In this document: in pieces, positions 10,491 through 19,988 of the stretch
How the letters are laid out: each line of letters opens with the position of its first letter
Numbering within the stretch: the first letter of the stretch is position 1
Origin: Cubamyces lactineus
Taxonomy: Eukaryota; Basidiomycota; Agaricomycetes; Polyporales; Polyporaceae
Direction: 5' to 3'
Length of the DNA: 64,000 nucleotides
Assembly: GCA_022376465.1 (NCBI GenBank)
Contig: JACDTU010000024.1
Location: 248,001-312,000, forward strand
Program-made: the position numbers and the translations under genes
Notes under the pieces: generated by a model
What the model was told of the DNA's origin: nothing
What the model saw: the letters and a program-made list of their open reading frames with translations, nothing else
Database searches by the model: none

Positions 10491-10639
10491 TCGTTGTCGT
10501 GTGCATGACCATCACCTTCCTGCTCACCCTCCTCTGGATTCTCGCCTACGCCGTCCTTTACCTTCACATCGTCGAGTTCATCATTGAACACCGCGACATC
10601 CCTGCCGACAGCCTCCCCATCTATCCCAACCATGCCTAG
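10487..10639 (+). CDS. Retroelement 3' ORF-C: 50-residue one-TM protein
   Basis: Its ATG overlaps the ORF-B stop (ATGA), in another frame. Residues 2-33 are strongly hydrophobic (MIVVVCMTITFLLTLLW at the start), followed by a short charged tail. Its stop TAG (10637-10639) overlaps the start of ORF-D (ATGCCTAG). The same bases in the ORF-B/ORF-D frame give a Ser/Pro/Thr-rich string. A hydrophobic coding frame read out of register produces exactly that, and the same effect is seen over ORF-A. This favours ORF-C as the true coding frame. Confidence 0.5.
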   Translation: MIVVVCMTITFLLTLLWILAYAVLYLHIVEFIIEHRDIPADSLPIYPNHA

Positions 10640-11936
10640 CTTCGAGTTTGCGGAAAACCTGACTCCGGAAAGTTTCTCAGTCACCACCGAGCAGTCGCTG
10701 AACCCGAGCGACCAAGAAAACATTCCTCCTCCTGCGGCTCCTCCCCCTCCTCCGTACGACGACGCGACCGACAAAGCGGAAAGTGACCCCGAAGAACCGG
10801 ACGAGACGTCCGATTTAGAGTCGCTCGCTACAAACGACTCCCTCGTCGACCAACCCACTTCGCGAGAAGGACGAAGGCTCATCAACGCTCTCCTCACGGA
10901 TCCGGGACCCCTCATCAGCGCAGTGCGCGCCGATCCCAAGCTAGTCAACCCACTCGCCAGGTATCGGGACATGTTCAACAACGCGCGGGAGTTCGGCCAC
11001 ATAGGCGAGCATCTGGTCAACCTGCGAGGGTCGGCGTCTCTGATCAGAGAAGACGCCCGCGGCCAACTCGGCAGGATACAGAGAAGCATGAAGACTGTCG
11101 CGGAAGCGCTGGATCACGTCGAGGAGGTTGTCAACGACATAAGGAAGGAAGTCTCCGACATCACTCACCTCTATGAAGACGACGCCGAGCGCATCCTCGA
11201 ATCGGCGCAAGAAGTCACCGAGTACGCTCGTTCTGTCGAAGCGTCTGTCGGCCGATTCCAACTCCGCAATGGTCGAGGGCGACGCGGTCTCATTCAACAT
11301 ATGGAATCCCCTTCCTTCACCGTTCGACACCAGCCGTACACTCGCAATCTCCTCCCATTGCTTGAACCTCCGTCCGGCGAACGACCCGCCGCGTACCATA
11401 CCATCCCTGGATCTTCGCGGGAAGACTACACGTACCTACCGCGCGACCACCGCAGTTACACCCGACGAGCACGAGAGGCGATGATAATACAACGACGACG
11501 CGAACAAGGAGTCGAATCTCGTGTAGCGCGACGCACGTCGCTGCGACAAGTGCGACCACCAACGCCCTACGCTCCAGAGGTAGCTGGTCCAGCCACCGCC
11601 AACCCCGGACCCTCAGCGCCGGTTCCTCGGGTTCCATTTGCAGACGTTCAATTCCGAACGCACTCGCTGTCTTACGAACCCGCGACGAGGCCTGCAACTA
11701 CGGCACCTGCATACCCAGAAGAAGCCCCGGTCATACCGCCGCCCCCGTACGGCCAGGCTTTGACGAACAACTCGCAGTTCTACCCGAGTTCACTAGAGGA
11801 AGCGACGAGGAACGCGCACGCAAACACACCCTGGGGAGTACAGGCCCCTGTCGAACTCGCGGACGCTACCATGGACGACCCCGCACGCGGTCTACAGGGC
11901 CCGGACGGGCTCAACAATTGCGAATATTATTGGTGA
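10632..11936 (+). CDS. Retroelement 3' ORF-D: 434-residue coiled-coil protein with two PPPY motifs
   Basis: The start ATG at 10632 overlaps the ORF-C stop, and the frame is intact to TGA 11936. The N-terminus is acidic and proline-rich with PPPY at residues 39-42. Residues of about 90-210 are rich in charged heptads (for example MKTVAEALDHVEEVV) and look like a coiled coil. The rest is Pro/Arg-rich and disordered, with a second PPPY near 370-373. PPxY motifs bind WW-domain ubiquitin ligases (Rsp5/Nedd4) and act as late domains in some retroviruses. A similar role here is inference only. It lies 36 bp before the 3' LTR. The frame also extends open to 10509, without ATG. I know no family for it. 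Confidence 0.7.
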   Translation: MPSFEFAENLTPESFSVTTEQSLNPSDQENIPPPAAPPPPPYDDATDKAESDPEEPDETSDLESLATNDSLVDQPTSREGRRLINALLTDPGPLISAVRADPKLVNPLARYRDMFNNAREFGHIGEHLVNLRGSASLIREDARGQLGRIQRSMKTVAEALDHVEEVVNDIRKEVSDITHLYEDDAERILESAQEVTEYARSVEASVGRFQLRNGRGRRGLIQHMESPSFTVRHQPYTRNLLPLLEPPSGERPAAYHTIPGSSREDYTYLPRDHRSYTRRAREAMIIQRRREQGVESRVARRTSLRQVRPPTPYAPEVAGPATANPGPSAPVPRVPFADVQFRTHSLSYEPATRPATTAPAYPEEAPVIPPPPYGQALTNNSQFYPSSLEEATRNAHANTPWGVQAPVELADATMDDPARGLQGPDGLNNCEYYW

Positions 11937-11961
11937 ACGACGAGGTCGTCGTCGACCATAC

Positions 11962-11969
11962 GAAGGGGG
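11962..11969 (+). other. Polypurine tract before the 3' LTR
   Basis: GAAGGGGG lies three bases before the first TGTTA of the 3' LTR. It is the expected plus-strand primer site for reverse transcription. Confidence 0.65.
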
Positions 11970-11972
11970 TAA

Positions 11973-12434
11973 TGTTACGACGGTGCGTGACACGGACACT
12001 GTTACGGTTACGGTTACGTCTTGGTCTCGTGACTTGTCCTATGCTTATGTATCGTGCTTACGTTCCGGAGGCCGAGCCTGCTGCGGCTTACTCATTGTGT
12101 TGTATACTTAGCTCTACTCTCCCATGCCACGTCAGTGCCACGTCAGTTATTCTCAGGATACGTCACCTTTATTCCCATGTACAGTCAGCCCCAGCTATAC
12201 TTAGCCGTACTGAACATTGATCCGGTCTATTATTAGTCTCGGTCATGTATATATAAGCCGAGGATCTTCTTCGAAGAACCTCAGCTCGATCTGGTTATCT
12301 ATTGCCTATTCACCGAACCCCGACTCGCCTCTTCTCAGAAGATCTTCGATCCCTGACTCGCCTCATCGTTACTCTTCGAGGCGACGTGACCCCTAGCTCA
12401 GCCACCGCGTGACCGATCTAGGCTCGTCATAACA
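11973..12434 (+). repeat. 3' LTR (462 bp)
   Basis: Matches the 5' LTR with five substitutions and one 6-bp insertion (an extra GTTACG unit near the start). It carries the same TATA box, ACGTCA triplet and AGCTCGATCT transcript-start sequence. Confidence 0.95.
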
Positions 12435-12842
12435 GTATAGTAAGCATGATTAGGTATAGACAGCGGAGGAAACTACACACTGACCTCCTTGAATGACGGG
12501 GATACCGGTTTATACCCGTCTCTTCCGCAAGCTTGAGGGAAACACTCCGCAATACTCGAGAGACATTGCGGCGTGCCCCAGTCCGAGTCGTCGCGGCCCA
12601 AGGCAGGACGCGCCTCGTCGGCGCTAGTAGTGAGGAGAGAGACCACCACGTGGCCGCGTATAGGCGGCAAGTTGCAACCTTGTTGTTGCACTCGTCTCAC
12701 TCAGACTGGAAGCTATTGTTGCCACGACGGGACATACAGTATAAGTGCTGCTCACGACAAAACTAATCCACGTCCTCTTCAGACTCAGACGTAGCGCCCC
12801 CAGGCTTTCTGACAACTCATCCTCAGTTCCTTTCGTCTAAGA
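12435..12842. other. Intergenic, kinase-like gene upstream region
   Basis: No coding signature was found between the LTR and the ATG at 12843. Presumably it contains the promoter of the kinase-like gene, unless the retroelement insertion displaced part of it. Confidence 0.4.
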
Positions 12843-13978
12843 ATGCAGATGGAATCGACCAACGGCGGCCCTCCATGGTTCGCCTATTTTCCTGATGGTT
12901 CTGTCCGCTTGGGCGGAGTGCCTGAACGCCTCTTGCACCACCCGGAGATGCATAGGCGTGGTATCACTCTCACGGACGCCCTGAAACCAGTAAGCCTGCC
13001 TAGTGACTGAACCGCGATCGTGCTAACCTGAAGTATGCCGGCAGGCCGTAGTCTTCCGCGCCGCATCGGACAAACCGGCTTACGTCGTCAAGGTCCTTGA
13101 CCTCGATACTGAGGAACTACAGATCTATGAACGGCTGCTCTCCGACATTGACTCTCCTCGCAATCACACAATTCCATGTGACATCTATCGAGAAGGACAC
13201 CCGTTACTCATCATGCCATACGTCAATACTCTGAGCTCCTTGGTAGAAGATGCGAACCGGTCACCGAGCCAACTCCTCGACATGTTCTGCCAACTGACGG
13301 AGGTTAGTTGTTCTATCTGGTTGGACTACGCGAAACCTAACGGTGCAAGCTGCAACGTCGTTAGGGTGTAGAGTACTTGCATAGTTTGCACATCGCACAC
13401 CTGGTATGCCACGCTCTCCGAATACTATCGCATGTCGTCGCTTACCACAAATGTGCTCGATATCGTAGGATATATGCGAAGGCAATGTAATTGCCGCGCT
13501 GCCATATGATGCGCAGTACCATCCCAGCGTGGTCGCACGCAAGATATACCTAATCGACTTCAATACCTCAAAGCAGCTCAGACTCGGGCCTGGAGTTCAG
13601 CACGCAATCACCCTCCCACCTACTCAAATACCTCCTCCTGATGATCTCAAACACTTTGATCCGTACTCCTGGGATGTATACTGTCTTGGCCGACTTTGTC
13701 AAGACGTGATCGAGGTCAGTCCTGTGAACCTAGTATCTCTACACCCTGATTTATCTCGCAAACAGTCGTACTCGTACGATGGGAGGAAGGTGCCTTGGAT
13801 CGCTCAATGGTATGCACGGTGGCTACTCGGCAAGGAGCAAGGGTGTCACACGGTGTGTCGGTGTCGACCAACAGCTCGGACGGCTCGCCGAATGCTGTTC
13901 GTAATACGCTTCCTGCTACCAGTAGTTGAGCTCTGCGAGAGCTTCTACCTGAGGACCCGGAAACGTCCTGCCGAATAG
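12843..13978 (+). CDS. Fungal protein-kinase-like protein
   Basis: Five exons: 12843-12989, 13045-13302, 13365-13403, 13469-13714 and 13766-13978 (stop TAG), about 300 residues. Introns are 51-65 bp. A VVKVLD strand may supply the ATP-binding lysine. The helix GVEYLHSLHIAH leads across an exon junction into L-DICEGN, which keeps the catalytic-loop Asp and Asn. LIDFNTSKQ stands where kinases have DFG, so the Gly is replaced. FDPYSWDVYCLG matches the DVWSLG helix of kinases. The tail PWIAQWYARWLLGKEQGC with CRCRPTARTARR is typical of an agaricomycete kinase-like family. Whether it phosphorylates anything is uncertain. It starts only 408 bp from the retroelement. Confidence 0.8.
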
Positions 13979-14296
13979 ATGGCCCTCAAGCACCTCGATA
14001 AACGAACTCATCTAACCGCCGCCAACATACCTCCTTTACGACTCATGCTCTTCTCGGCTCGACGGCGTGTACGGCTTGGGGTTCACAGTGGGCTATGGCT
14101 CAATAGGACGAATATCCTCCCAATCATTGATACACTCGCTCGACACATCATACAATCCCATCCGATCTGAATTAGAATCATCGTCTTGAGCTACCATCAG
14201 CTAGGAAAGCTCTAAGACACCGCTATCATGTGTGAGCGAAATCTCTAGTAAAGGAAGTAATTCACATCAGTCTCGCTCACCTTGCGCAGAGCACAA

Positions 14297-14668
14297 TCAC
14301 GCAGCCTCGAAGTCGCGTGCATCAACATCGCGACAATGGATCGTGTCCTCAGAGTACCTGAGATATTCCAGCGCATTCGCCATTGCCTTCTGGTTTGCCA
14401 CTAGATTCGTCAGAGACGGGTGTCGGACGTAGACGGAGAGGTGACGTGCGGCAGCAAGGCTCGCATGTCTGATTTCAATATCGTAGGAGATGTTGCTGTA
14501 GTAGCCGGTAGTGAAACTCAGCTTGCTAAGAACGACTAAGCCAACTGCTCCAATGGAGACGCGTGCAGACGTGCGCGTGGTATTGGCTTGGAAGAGAACT
14601 TCTGGGAAGCCGGAGAGATTCGCGAGGAGTGCCTCTAAGGCAGCTGCGATGACTTCGGGACGAGGCAT
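14297..14668 (-). CDS. Hypothetical protein, intact paralogue of the 2413-2788 copy
   Basis: A single-exon frame of 123 residues from ATG 14668 (MPRPEVIAAALEALL) to the TGA at 14297. It is soluble, with an alpha/beta-like alternation and the motifs YDIEIRHASL, YVRHPSLTNL and CRDVDARDFEAA. I do not recognise the family. The frame remains open 13 residues upstream of the ATG, so an earlier non-ATG exon cannot be excluded. A truncated relative lies 12 kb away in the same orientation, on the other side of the retrotransposon, which suggests an old tandem duplication. It lies tail-to-tail with the kinase-like gene. Confidence 0.5.
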   Translation of the reverse strand: MPRPEVIAAALEALLANLSGFPEVLFQANTTRTSARVSIGAVGLVVLSKLSFTTGYYSNISYDIEIRHASLAAARHLSVYVRHPSLTNLVANQKAMANALEYLRYSEDTIHCRDVDARDFEAA

Positions 14669-15763
14669 TTTGTAGAACAACTGCACCTGATCTCGGTCGT
14701 GAGTCAATATACGTGAACAAGTCTTCCGAGCAAATGTGGGGATACGTACCAGTGCAACAAAGATTCTGGGTTCCTATGCCCGGGGGGAGCGACAGTGAGC
14801 AGAGTGTACTATGGACGTGGTTTGAGAAATGCGACGAGCAGCGGTGCGGTGAGAGACCGCCTTTATCTGATGCAGCTAGAAGAACAAGGGCCGAAGTTCA
14901 GATCCGCTTATGCTGTGCAAGGCTAGACACAGGCGCATACTGACCAGCCCAAGTCCACGGAGACGCCGTTATCGATGGACAATTGGCCCCGAAGCGGGGC
15001 ACAGTGGGTCGCAGCGATGACGCTTTTGGAAGTCCTGTCTTGACTCGACGCGGGCCTGGCGATGGCGAATTGGGAAACCGACCTAAGTTCTCCATGCGGT
15101 ATGCGTATCCCGACATAAAGGCTGCATGTCGGTATTATGGGCTTGAGTTCTTCCGTCCAGCTCGCTGGGGACGTCAGATAGACAAAAGTTGCCAGCACCA
15201 AGCGGTCAGCAAATACCTTTCGGCGGCTGTTATCGTCCTCAGTCTTAATTTTTGTAAGCTCGGCGAGTCGCGACAGTGTGATCGAGCTATGGTTGGACTA
15301 ACACGAGCCAGCGTGAAGTATTCTTCACTGTAGTCTGGACAGCACGAGAGCGCACCCTAAGCAACCTCGTAGAGGGCTGCTATATGCCCGCAAAATGGGT
15401 GCATCAAACAAGAAAGATCGCACCTGCTTGACAGTGGTCAGTACACTATGAATAGCTAACATACGAGTAACCAACGGTACTCACCTCTCGTCAACTAGTG
15501 GGGGTGTCCCTCTCTCATCACCAGCGCCTCGCTACTACGCGCCCCCTGTAGAGCGTACACGATGAGGGTTACCCTGCAGAACGCTCTCTCACCTGGGACC
15601 CATTTTCACCCGGACGATATAATGTGCGTTCAAGCGTCGATCCGTTTGTACAGTGCCATCGATGCACTCTTGTACAATCCTCCACCAGTATTTACAAACA
15701 CACCAACGCGAGCGATGGCAACGGCAATCCTCCCCGCTCGAGCTCCAGGCTCCAAGCTCCCGC
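14669..15763. other. Intergenic, nothing recognised
   Basis: About 1.1 kb. Frames up to 116 codons occur (for example 14983-15333, plus) but show no family motif and no plausible splice partners. The right part is the 3' flank of the AP-1 mu gene. Confidence 0.4.
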
Positions 15764-17689
15764 TTACATGGGCACGATCGGCGCGCTGCCCTTCTCCAGT
15801 GCCGTCCGCAAGCTGCGCGTGGCATTAGTCAAGGGGGACATCAGATAGGTACAGAAACCACACCTGTAGTCGTCGCCGTTCTGCGTGATGTACCGCACCC
15901 AGGGGAGCGCCTGGTATCCGCTCTTCTCAACGATCTTGAGGTAACGCACTTGGATACCGGACACGGTGAAGTACGGGATCTCGAATTTGACCGTGATGGG
16001 AGCGCGCTTGTCCAGCGACTCGTGCTCTATATAGTTTGGTGAGGATGGGTAGGTATAGGCAGCGGAAGAAGATGCTGACCTCCACGGACGCTAGGGAGGC
16101 CGAAGTGCGCGCGCATGAGGAACTCGCGACCGCCGCCGAGTTGCTTGATCTTCCATACGAATGCGGTCTTGTCGGGGACGTACTGCACCGTTCCTGTCGA
16201 CGCCTGAAAGCCGGTCACAGCACTGTCAGCATAACGAAGAGCGCGAGGCCAATGAGAACCGACGTACTCGGAATTTAGGCGTGTCCGCGTCGTCGGGCAC
16301 GGGCACGTAGATCTCGACGTTGTTCGCGGTACTGCGGCGCTTGAATTGCGCCTTGACCTTGACCATGTACTCGATCCTGCTGCCCTTGTGGTGCTCGACG
16401 GCGGCCTCAACCCAAATGAGCGGCTTGACGGGCGTCGAGAGGCGGTACGACATGAGCTCGAACTCGCCGTCGGGCGGGATGAAGGAAATCGTGCGGTCGT
16501 TTTCGAAGCGCGAGAGCCGCACGCACTGGTGGAACTTGACATCCTCCATCTCAATGGCCTTCCCTCGCGCATCTGTGGGTGACGACGTCAGCGTGTCAAG
16601 TATGGGGAGAAGGCGATGGAACGAGAAGATGGGACGCACTCCGACCGGTGCTTTCGAACATGACTTTGTCGTTGAGCCCAAGACGGAGCTCGGGCATGCC
16701 AGACAGGTAGCACTTCATCTTGATGGCGCCGAGAATCTCTGAGCGGACAACGTTGCCGTTCGCGTTCACAAGCAGATTGACGCTCTCGATGACGTCCAAG
16801 AAGACCTCGTTCTTGCGGTATCGGATACCCTCCGACCGCCATGACACCGCGTTCGTAACGGCAATGGGTGGCCTAACCTGGACCTCGAGTTTGTATGATT
16901 CCTGGGTGATGTACCTATGGGAAACGCGGGCGTGAGAACTGCGGTGTGAGGGACATAAATTGTAATGTACTCTTGAAGAATCTTGCTCTCGGTTGTTTGT
17001 GGGTATCCAAAGTCCATCATTTCGTCCATGAGCTCGTAGATAATGACGAAGTTGTCTCGGATTGACTCCTCTTCCAGTTCCTTGAAGTACTCAATCAGAA
17101 CCTGGACCAAACGGTGCAGGAACAGGATGATTTCGGCGGCATTCGAGTTACGTTTTGACAGGGCGAGGACTGTCAATAGTGGTAGTCAGGACCATACCAA
17201 TCGAGTGCGGTAATCAACGGAGCATGAATGAGAGCAGTGAGGTAGATGGCTCTCAAGTATCATGCTGGCAGCATTCGGAACATCAACATGTGTGTAGCGG
17301 TTCCGAGCGCGAGCGCCGAGTTATTAAACTTGCGAAGCATAGGAGCATGAGTTGAGAGATCATCCCTCGCACAGCGCAATGGGGGGTTAGGCATGGATTT
17401 CTTCACGCATCGTTCCTCATTTGTACATAGTGCAAAGGCAGTAGCGGCGCTCGGATGCCTGAGAGTCAAGATAACAGAGTCAGAACTTACGGTACAAGTT
17501 CGAATGCCGGATGTGCATGTAGTTCACGCCCTCCCTCGTGAAGCACGGTGTGACTTGTTGGCCCTCTTCCTCCAAATCCAGCACAATAGGCAAGAATCGT
17601 TCGATGTACGATGGCGGCACATCGTCGCGGTATGAACGTTGGATAAGGGGCTTGCCCTTGAGGTCCAGAATAGCAATCAGACTAGCCAT
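15764..17689 (-). CDS. apm1: AP-1 clathrin adaptor complex, medium (mu) subunit
   Basis: Seven exons on the minus strand: 17491-17689, 16971-17169, 16646-16914, 16268-16572, 16080-16203, 15864-16026 and 15764-15812, coding 435 residues, the usual size. The N-terminal longin-like domain has ILDLKGKPLIQRSYRDDV and FKELEEESIRDNFV. The mu-homology domain carries KYRKNEVFLDVIESVN-type sequence, KFHQCVRLSRFENDRTIS, EFELMSYRL, QFKRRSTANNVEI and GYQALPWVRYITQNGD. These match AP-1 mu more closely than AP-2 mu. The subunit recognises Tyr-based (YxxPhi) sorting signals on cargo at the trans-Golgi and endosomes. Intron 1 is unusually long (321 bp). The last intron is 51 bp with no stop in frame, so its retention would add 17 residues. 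The C-terminus (LRTALEKGSAPIVPM) extends past the usual LRT end. Confidence 0.95.
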
Positions 17690-17994
17690 CGCTAAGATAT
17701 GCCCGCGGCTGCAAGACAGTCAGGTCAAGTCGAGGCCAAGGTCTCCCAGCACAGCACAACCAGTCCCTCAAGTGTATGGCGCCCTTAGGAAGAGTATTAA
17801 ACGAAAGCGAGCGGTTGGAGGACAGCGAGAGCGGCGGAGGAGTGAACTGGCGACGGACGAGTGCAGTGGATAGCCTATGGGCGCCTAACATGCGCTGGTG
17901 TACACGGGCGTCTACGCGCTGGATATGGGCGCGTCGGTCCGCGCGACTCGGACGGTGGCAAGCGTGTGGCAGTCGCGCCTCTCCTCCGCCCACC
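17690..17994. promoter_or_regulatory. Shared divergent promoter of AP-1 mu and PQ-loop genes
   Basis: The two start codons (17689 minus and 17995 plus) are separated by 305 bp, and the genes run away from each other. The interval must contain both promoters. No clear TATA box was found. Confidence 0.6.
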
Positions 17995-19605
17995 ATGTCC
18001 TCCGCCTGCGAACCCGTACGAACCTCCGCTCTTGCATCGAGCAGCATTGAAACTAACGCGCACAACCTTTCAGAGCCACAATGCGGCGCAGAATGCCTTG
18101 ACGGCCTTCATGTGCCTCGGCATAACCATTTCATATCTTCCGCAGGTACGTGGAGTTGCTGAATGAGTGGCTCTAGTACAGCTGCTGATACTGGCTTATA
18201 GCATTGGAGAATCATCTCTGCTAAGTCCTCGGAAGGATTCAGCCCATGGTTCCTTCTTCTAGGAAGCACGTCTTCTGCCTCTGGAATGCTGAACATGTCA
18301 GTTCCCACATGTCTTTATGCGCATACGGCCCCTAATCTCTCATACTCAGCATCGTCATGCAGTGGGGTATCATCAAGTGTTGTCGTGTCCTCGTAAGTTG
18401 CCAGAGTTCTTGACGCCCTGAGCTCGTGAATTGAGCCTCTGTCACCTCCCACAAGACCTTCGGAAGCTGCATTGAATCTATCGCCGGAGTTCTCCAGCTC
18501 GCCCTTGTGTGGATATTGTTCGTCATGATGTGAGTCTAGCCAACTTCATGCAGCTCAAATGCGAATTGTTGACGTAGCGCAGTCTCGTGCTATACATGAT
18601 ATACTATCCTCCAAATAAGAAATACGTCGAGCTGGATGTTAATCTGCGGGATGACATACCCCCTCAGCATGTCAAGACAGCTGTGAAGCGCGAAGAATGG
18701 AAGCTATCTATAGTCCTGTCTTGGGTGGTCTTCTTTCATATGTGCGTACCCAACCACGATATAGATCCCGGTCGCGCTCGCGCTATCGTTCTCCCTTTCT
18801 TAGGATGCAATGCTCATAAGCTAATTATTTCACAACTTCCCCAGCGCATTCATCATTTTCGTCACGTTCTTGCTCCTCTCCACTAATCCAACACCGGATG
18901 CGACCCACCGCTCGCCGCAGTTGCAGCTGTGGGCGACGTTCCTTGGCGTGTCTTCCGCGCTCCTCGCCGCGTTCCAGTACACGCCCCAGATCGCGCACAC
19001 GTACCGTATTAAGCTCGTTGGCGCGCTCAGCATACCTATGATGTGCCTCCAGACGCCTGGCGCTGTGCTTATGGTACTAAGCATCGCTTTGAGGTACGTT
19101 TGCACGGCGAATCATACGCATACAACGTACTCATACGTACTGAATTCGAACAGACCAGGCACCAACTGGACCAGTGCGTATCATCAGTCACCATTACTGG
19201 ATCTGAAACTCGTCACTAACATCTCATCTCATAGCATGGATCTCGTATGCGGTCGCAGGCATCATGCAGGGCATCCTCCTCGTCATGTGCATCATCTTCC
19301 GCGCGCGGCAACACAAGCACGGGCTTGACGATTTCGGGCGCCCGCTCGCCTCTGCCGCGCAAGGGGAGGACTCTTACACTTCGTCCTCCGCGGGCGTGCG
19401 CACGCCTCCGCCAGTGCTCGTTGAGGCCGCGCTGGGCGACGCAGTGCAGAGCGACGTGCGGAGCGAGCATGGCGTTGATGTTGTTGATGGGGAGAGCACG
19501 GCCGTGGGCGACTCGGAGGAGACGCCATTGCTGGCGAAGCGGAATGGGGCAAATGCCGGGGAGCGGCAGGAGGGAGGCTTCCTGGCATGGTTCCGGCGCA
19601 GGTGA
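17995..19605 (+). CDS. PQ-loop repeat membrane protein (vacuolar amino-acid transporter type)
   Basis: Nine exons: 17995-18015, 18074-18145, 18202-18296, 18350-18392, 18456-18529, 18583-18741, 18845-19093, 19154-19173 and 19235-19605, coding 367 residues. The two PQ motifs, SYLPQ (residue 31) and QYTPQ (residue 203), sit at the ends of hydrophobic helices in the two halves of a probable seven-helix protein. The family includes yeast Ypq proteins and cystinosin/PQLC2-type exporters of cationic amino acids or cystine on vacuoles or lysosomes. The substrate here is unknown. The ATG at 17995 has a good context (CACC) and gives a 7-codon first exon. The C-terminal 100 residues are cytosolic, acidic and Ser-rich, ending in a basic FRRR. 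Confidence 0.88.
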
Positions 19606-19988
19606 TTGCTTCGCACAGAGCGAATTATGGATGGCGTGGTGAGCTACTTTGGATACCTGATCTCGGATTTCTCGGAGGGGACCGTATGTTTACAAGGACA
19701 GCTAATACATCAGTTGGGCTTGGGATCTTTTCCGATCGTCTCCTGCGAAGCCAGAGAGCCTGGACGGTGTAGTGGTGTCAATGAACGCCACCAAACACTA
19801 CGCAACAGTATCAACACCCCGAAGACGTCGTCCCGTAGCCGTTGTTGTCGTCCAACTTGAAGTGCCGCCCCTCCCGTGAGCTGCAAGTGGGTGTTGGTGA
19901 TTACAACGTGGGCTCTCCGCATGAGTCACTCACCACGCTAGATATCGCATCTGGACCATCGACTGTCCTCGATGCAACGGCGGACCTT

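Larger units (their letters stand above)
4187..12434 (+). mobile_element. Gypsy-type LTR retrotransposon (chromovirus), near complete, with extra 3' ORFs
   Basis: An 8.2-kb element bounded by LTRs of 456 and 462 bp that begin TGTTA and end TAACA. Between them lie gag, a -1 shifted pol (protease, RT, RNase H, integrase, chromodomain), four additional ORFs, and a purine-rich tract before the 3' LTR. The LTRs differ by five substitutions and one 6-bp indel, so insertion was fairly recent. The coding frames nevertheless carry TGA stops at 4869, 6404, 7169 and 8747, so this copy is probably not autonomous. Flanking pentamers (cactg before, gtata after) do not match, so no target-site duplication is seen. 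Confidence 0.95.

Noticed and set aside
10032..11936. Calling the post-pol ORFs an env gene
   Set aside because: No signal peptide followed by ectodomain, no furin-like site or fusion peptide is visible. The position alone is not enough.
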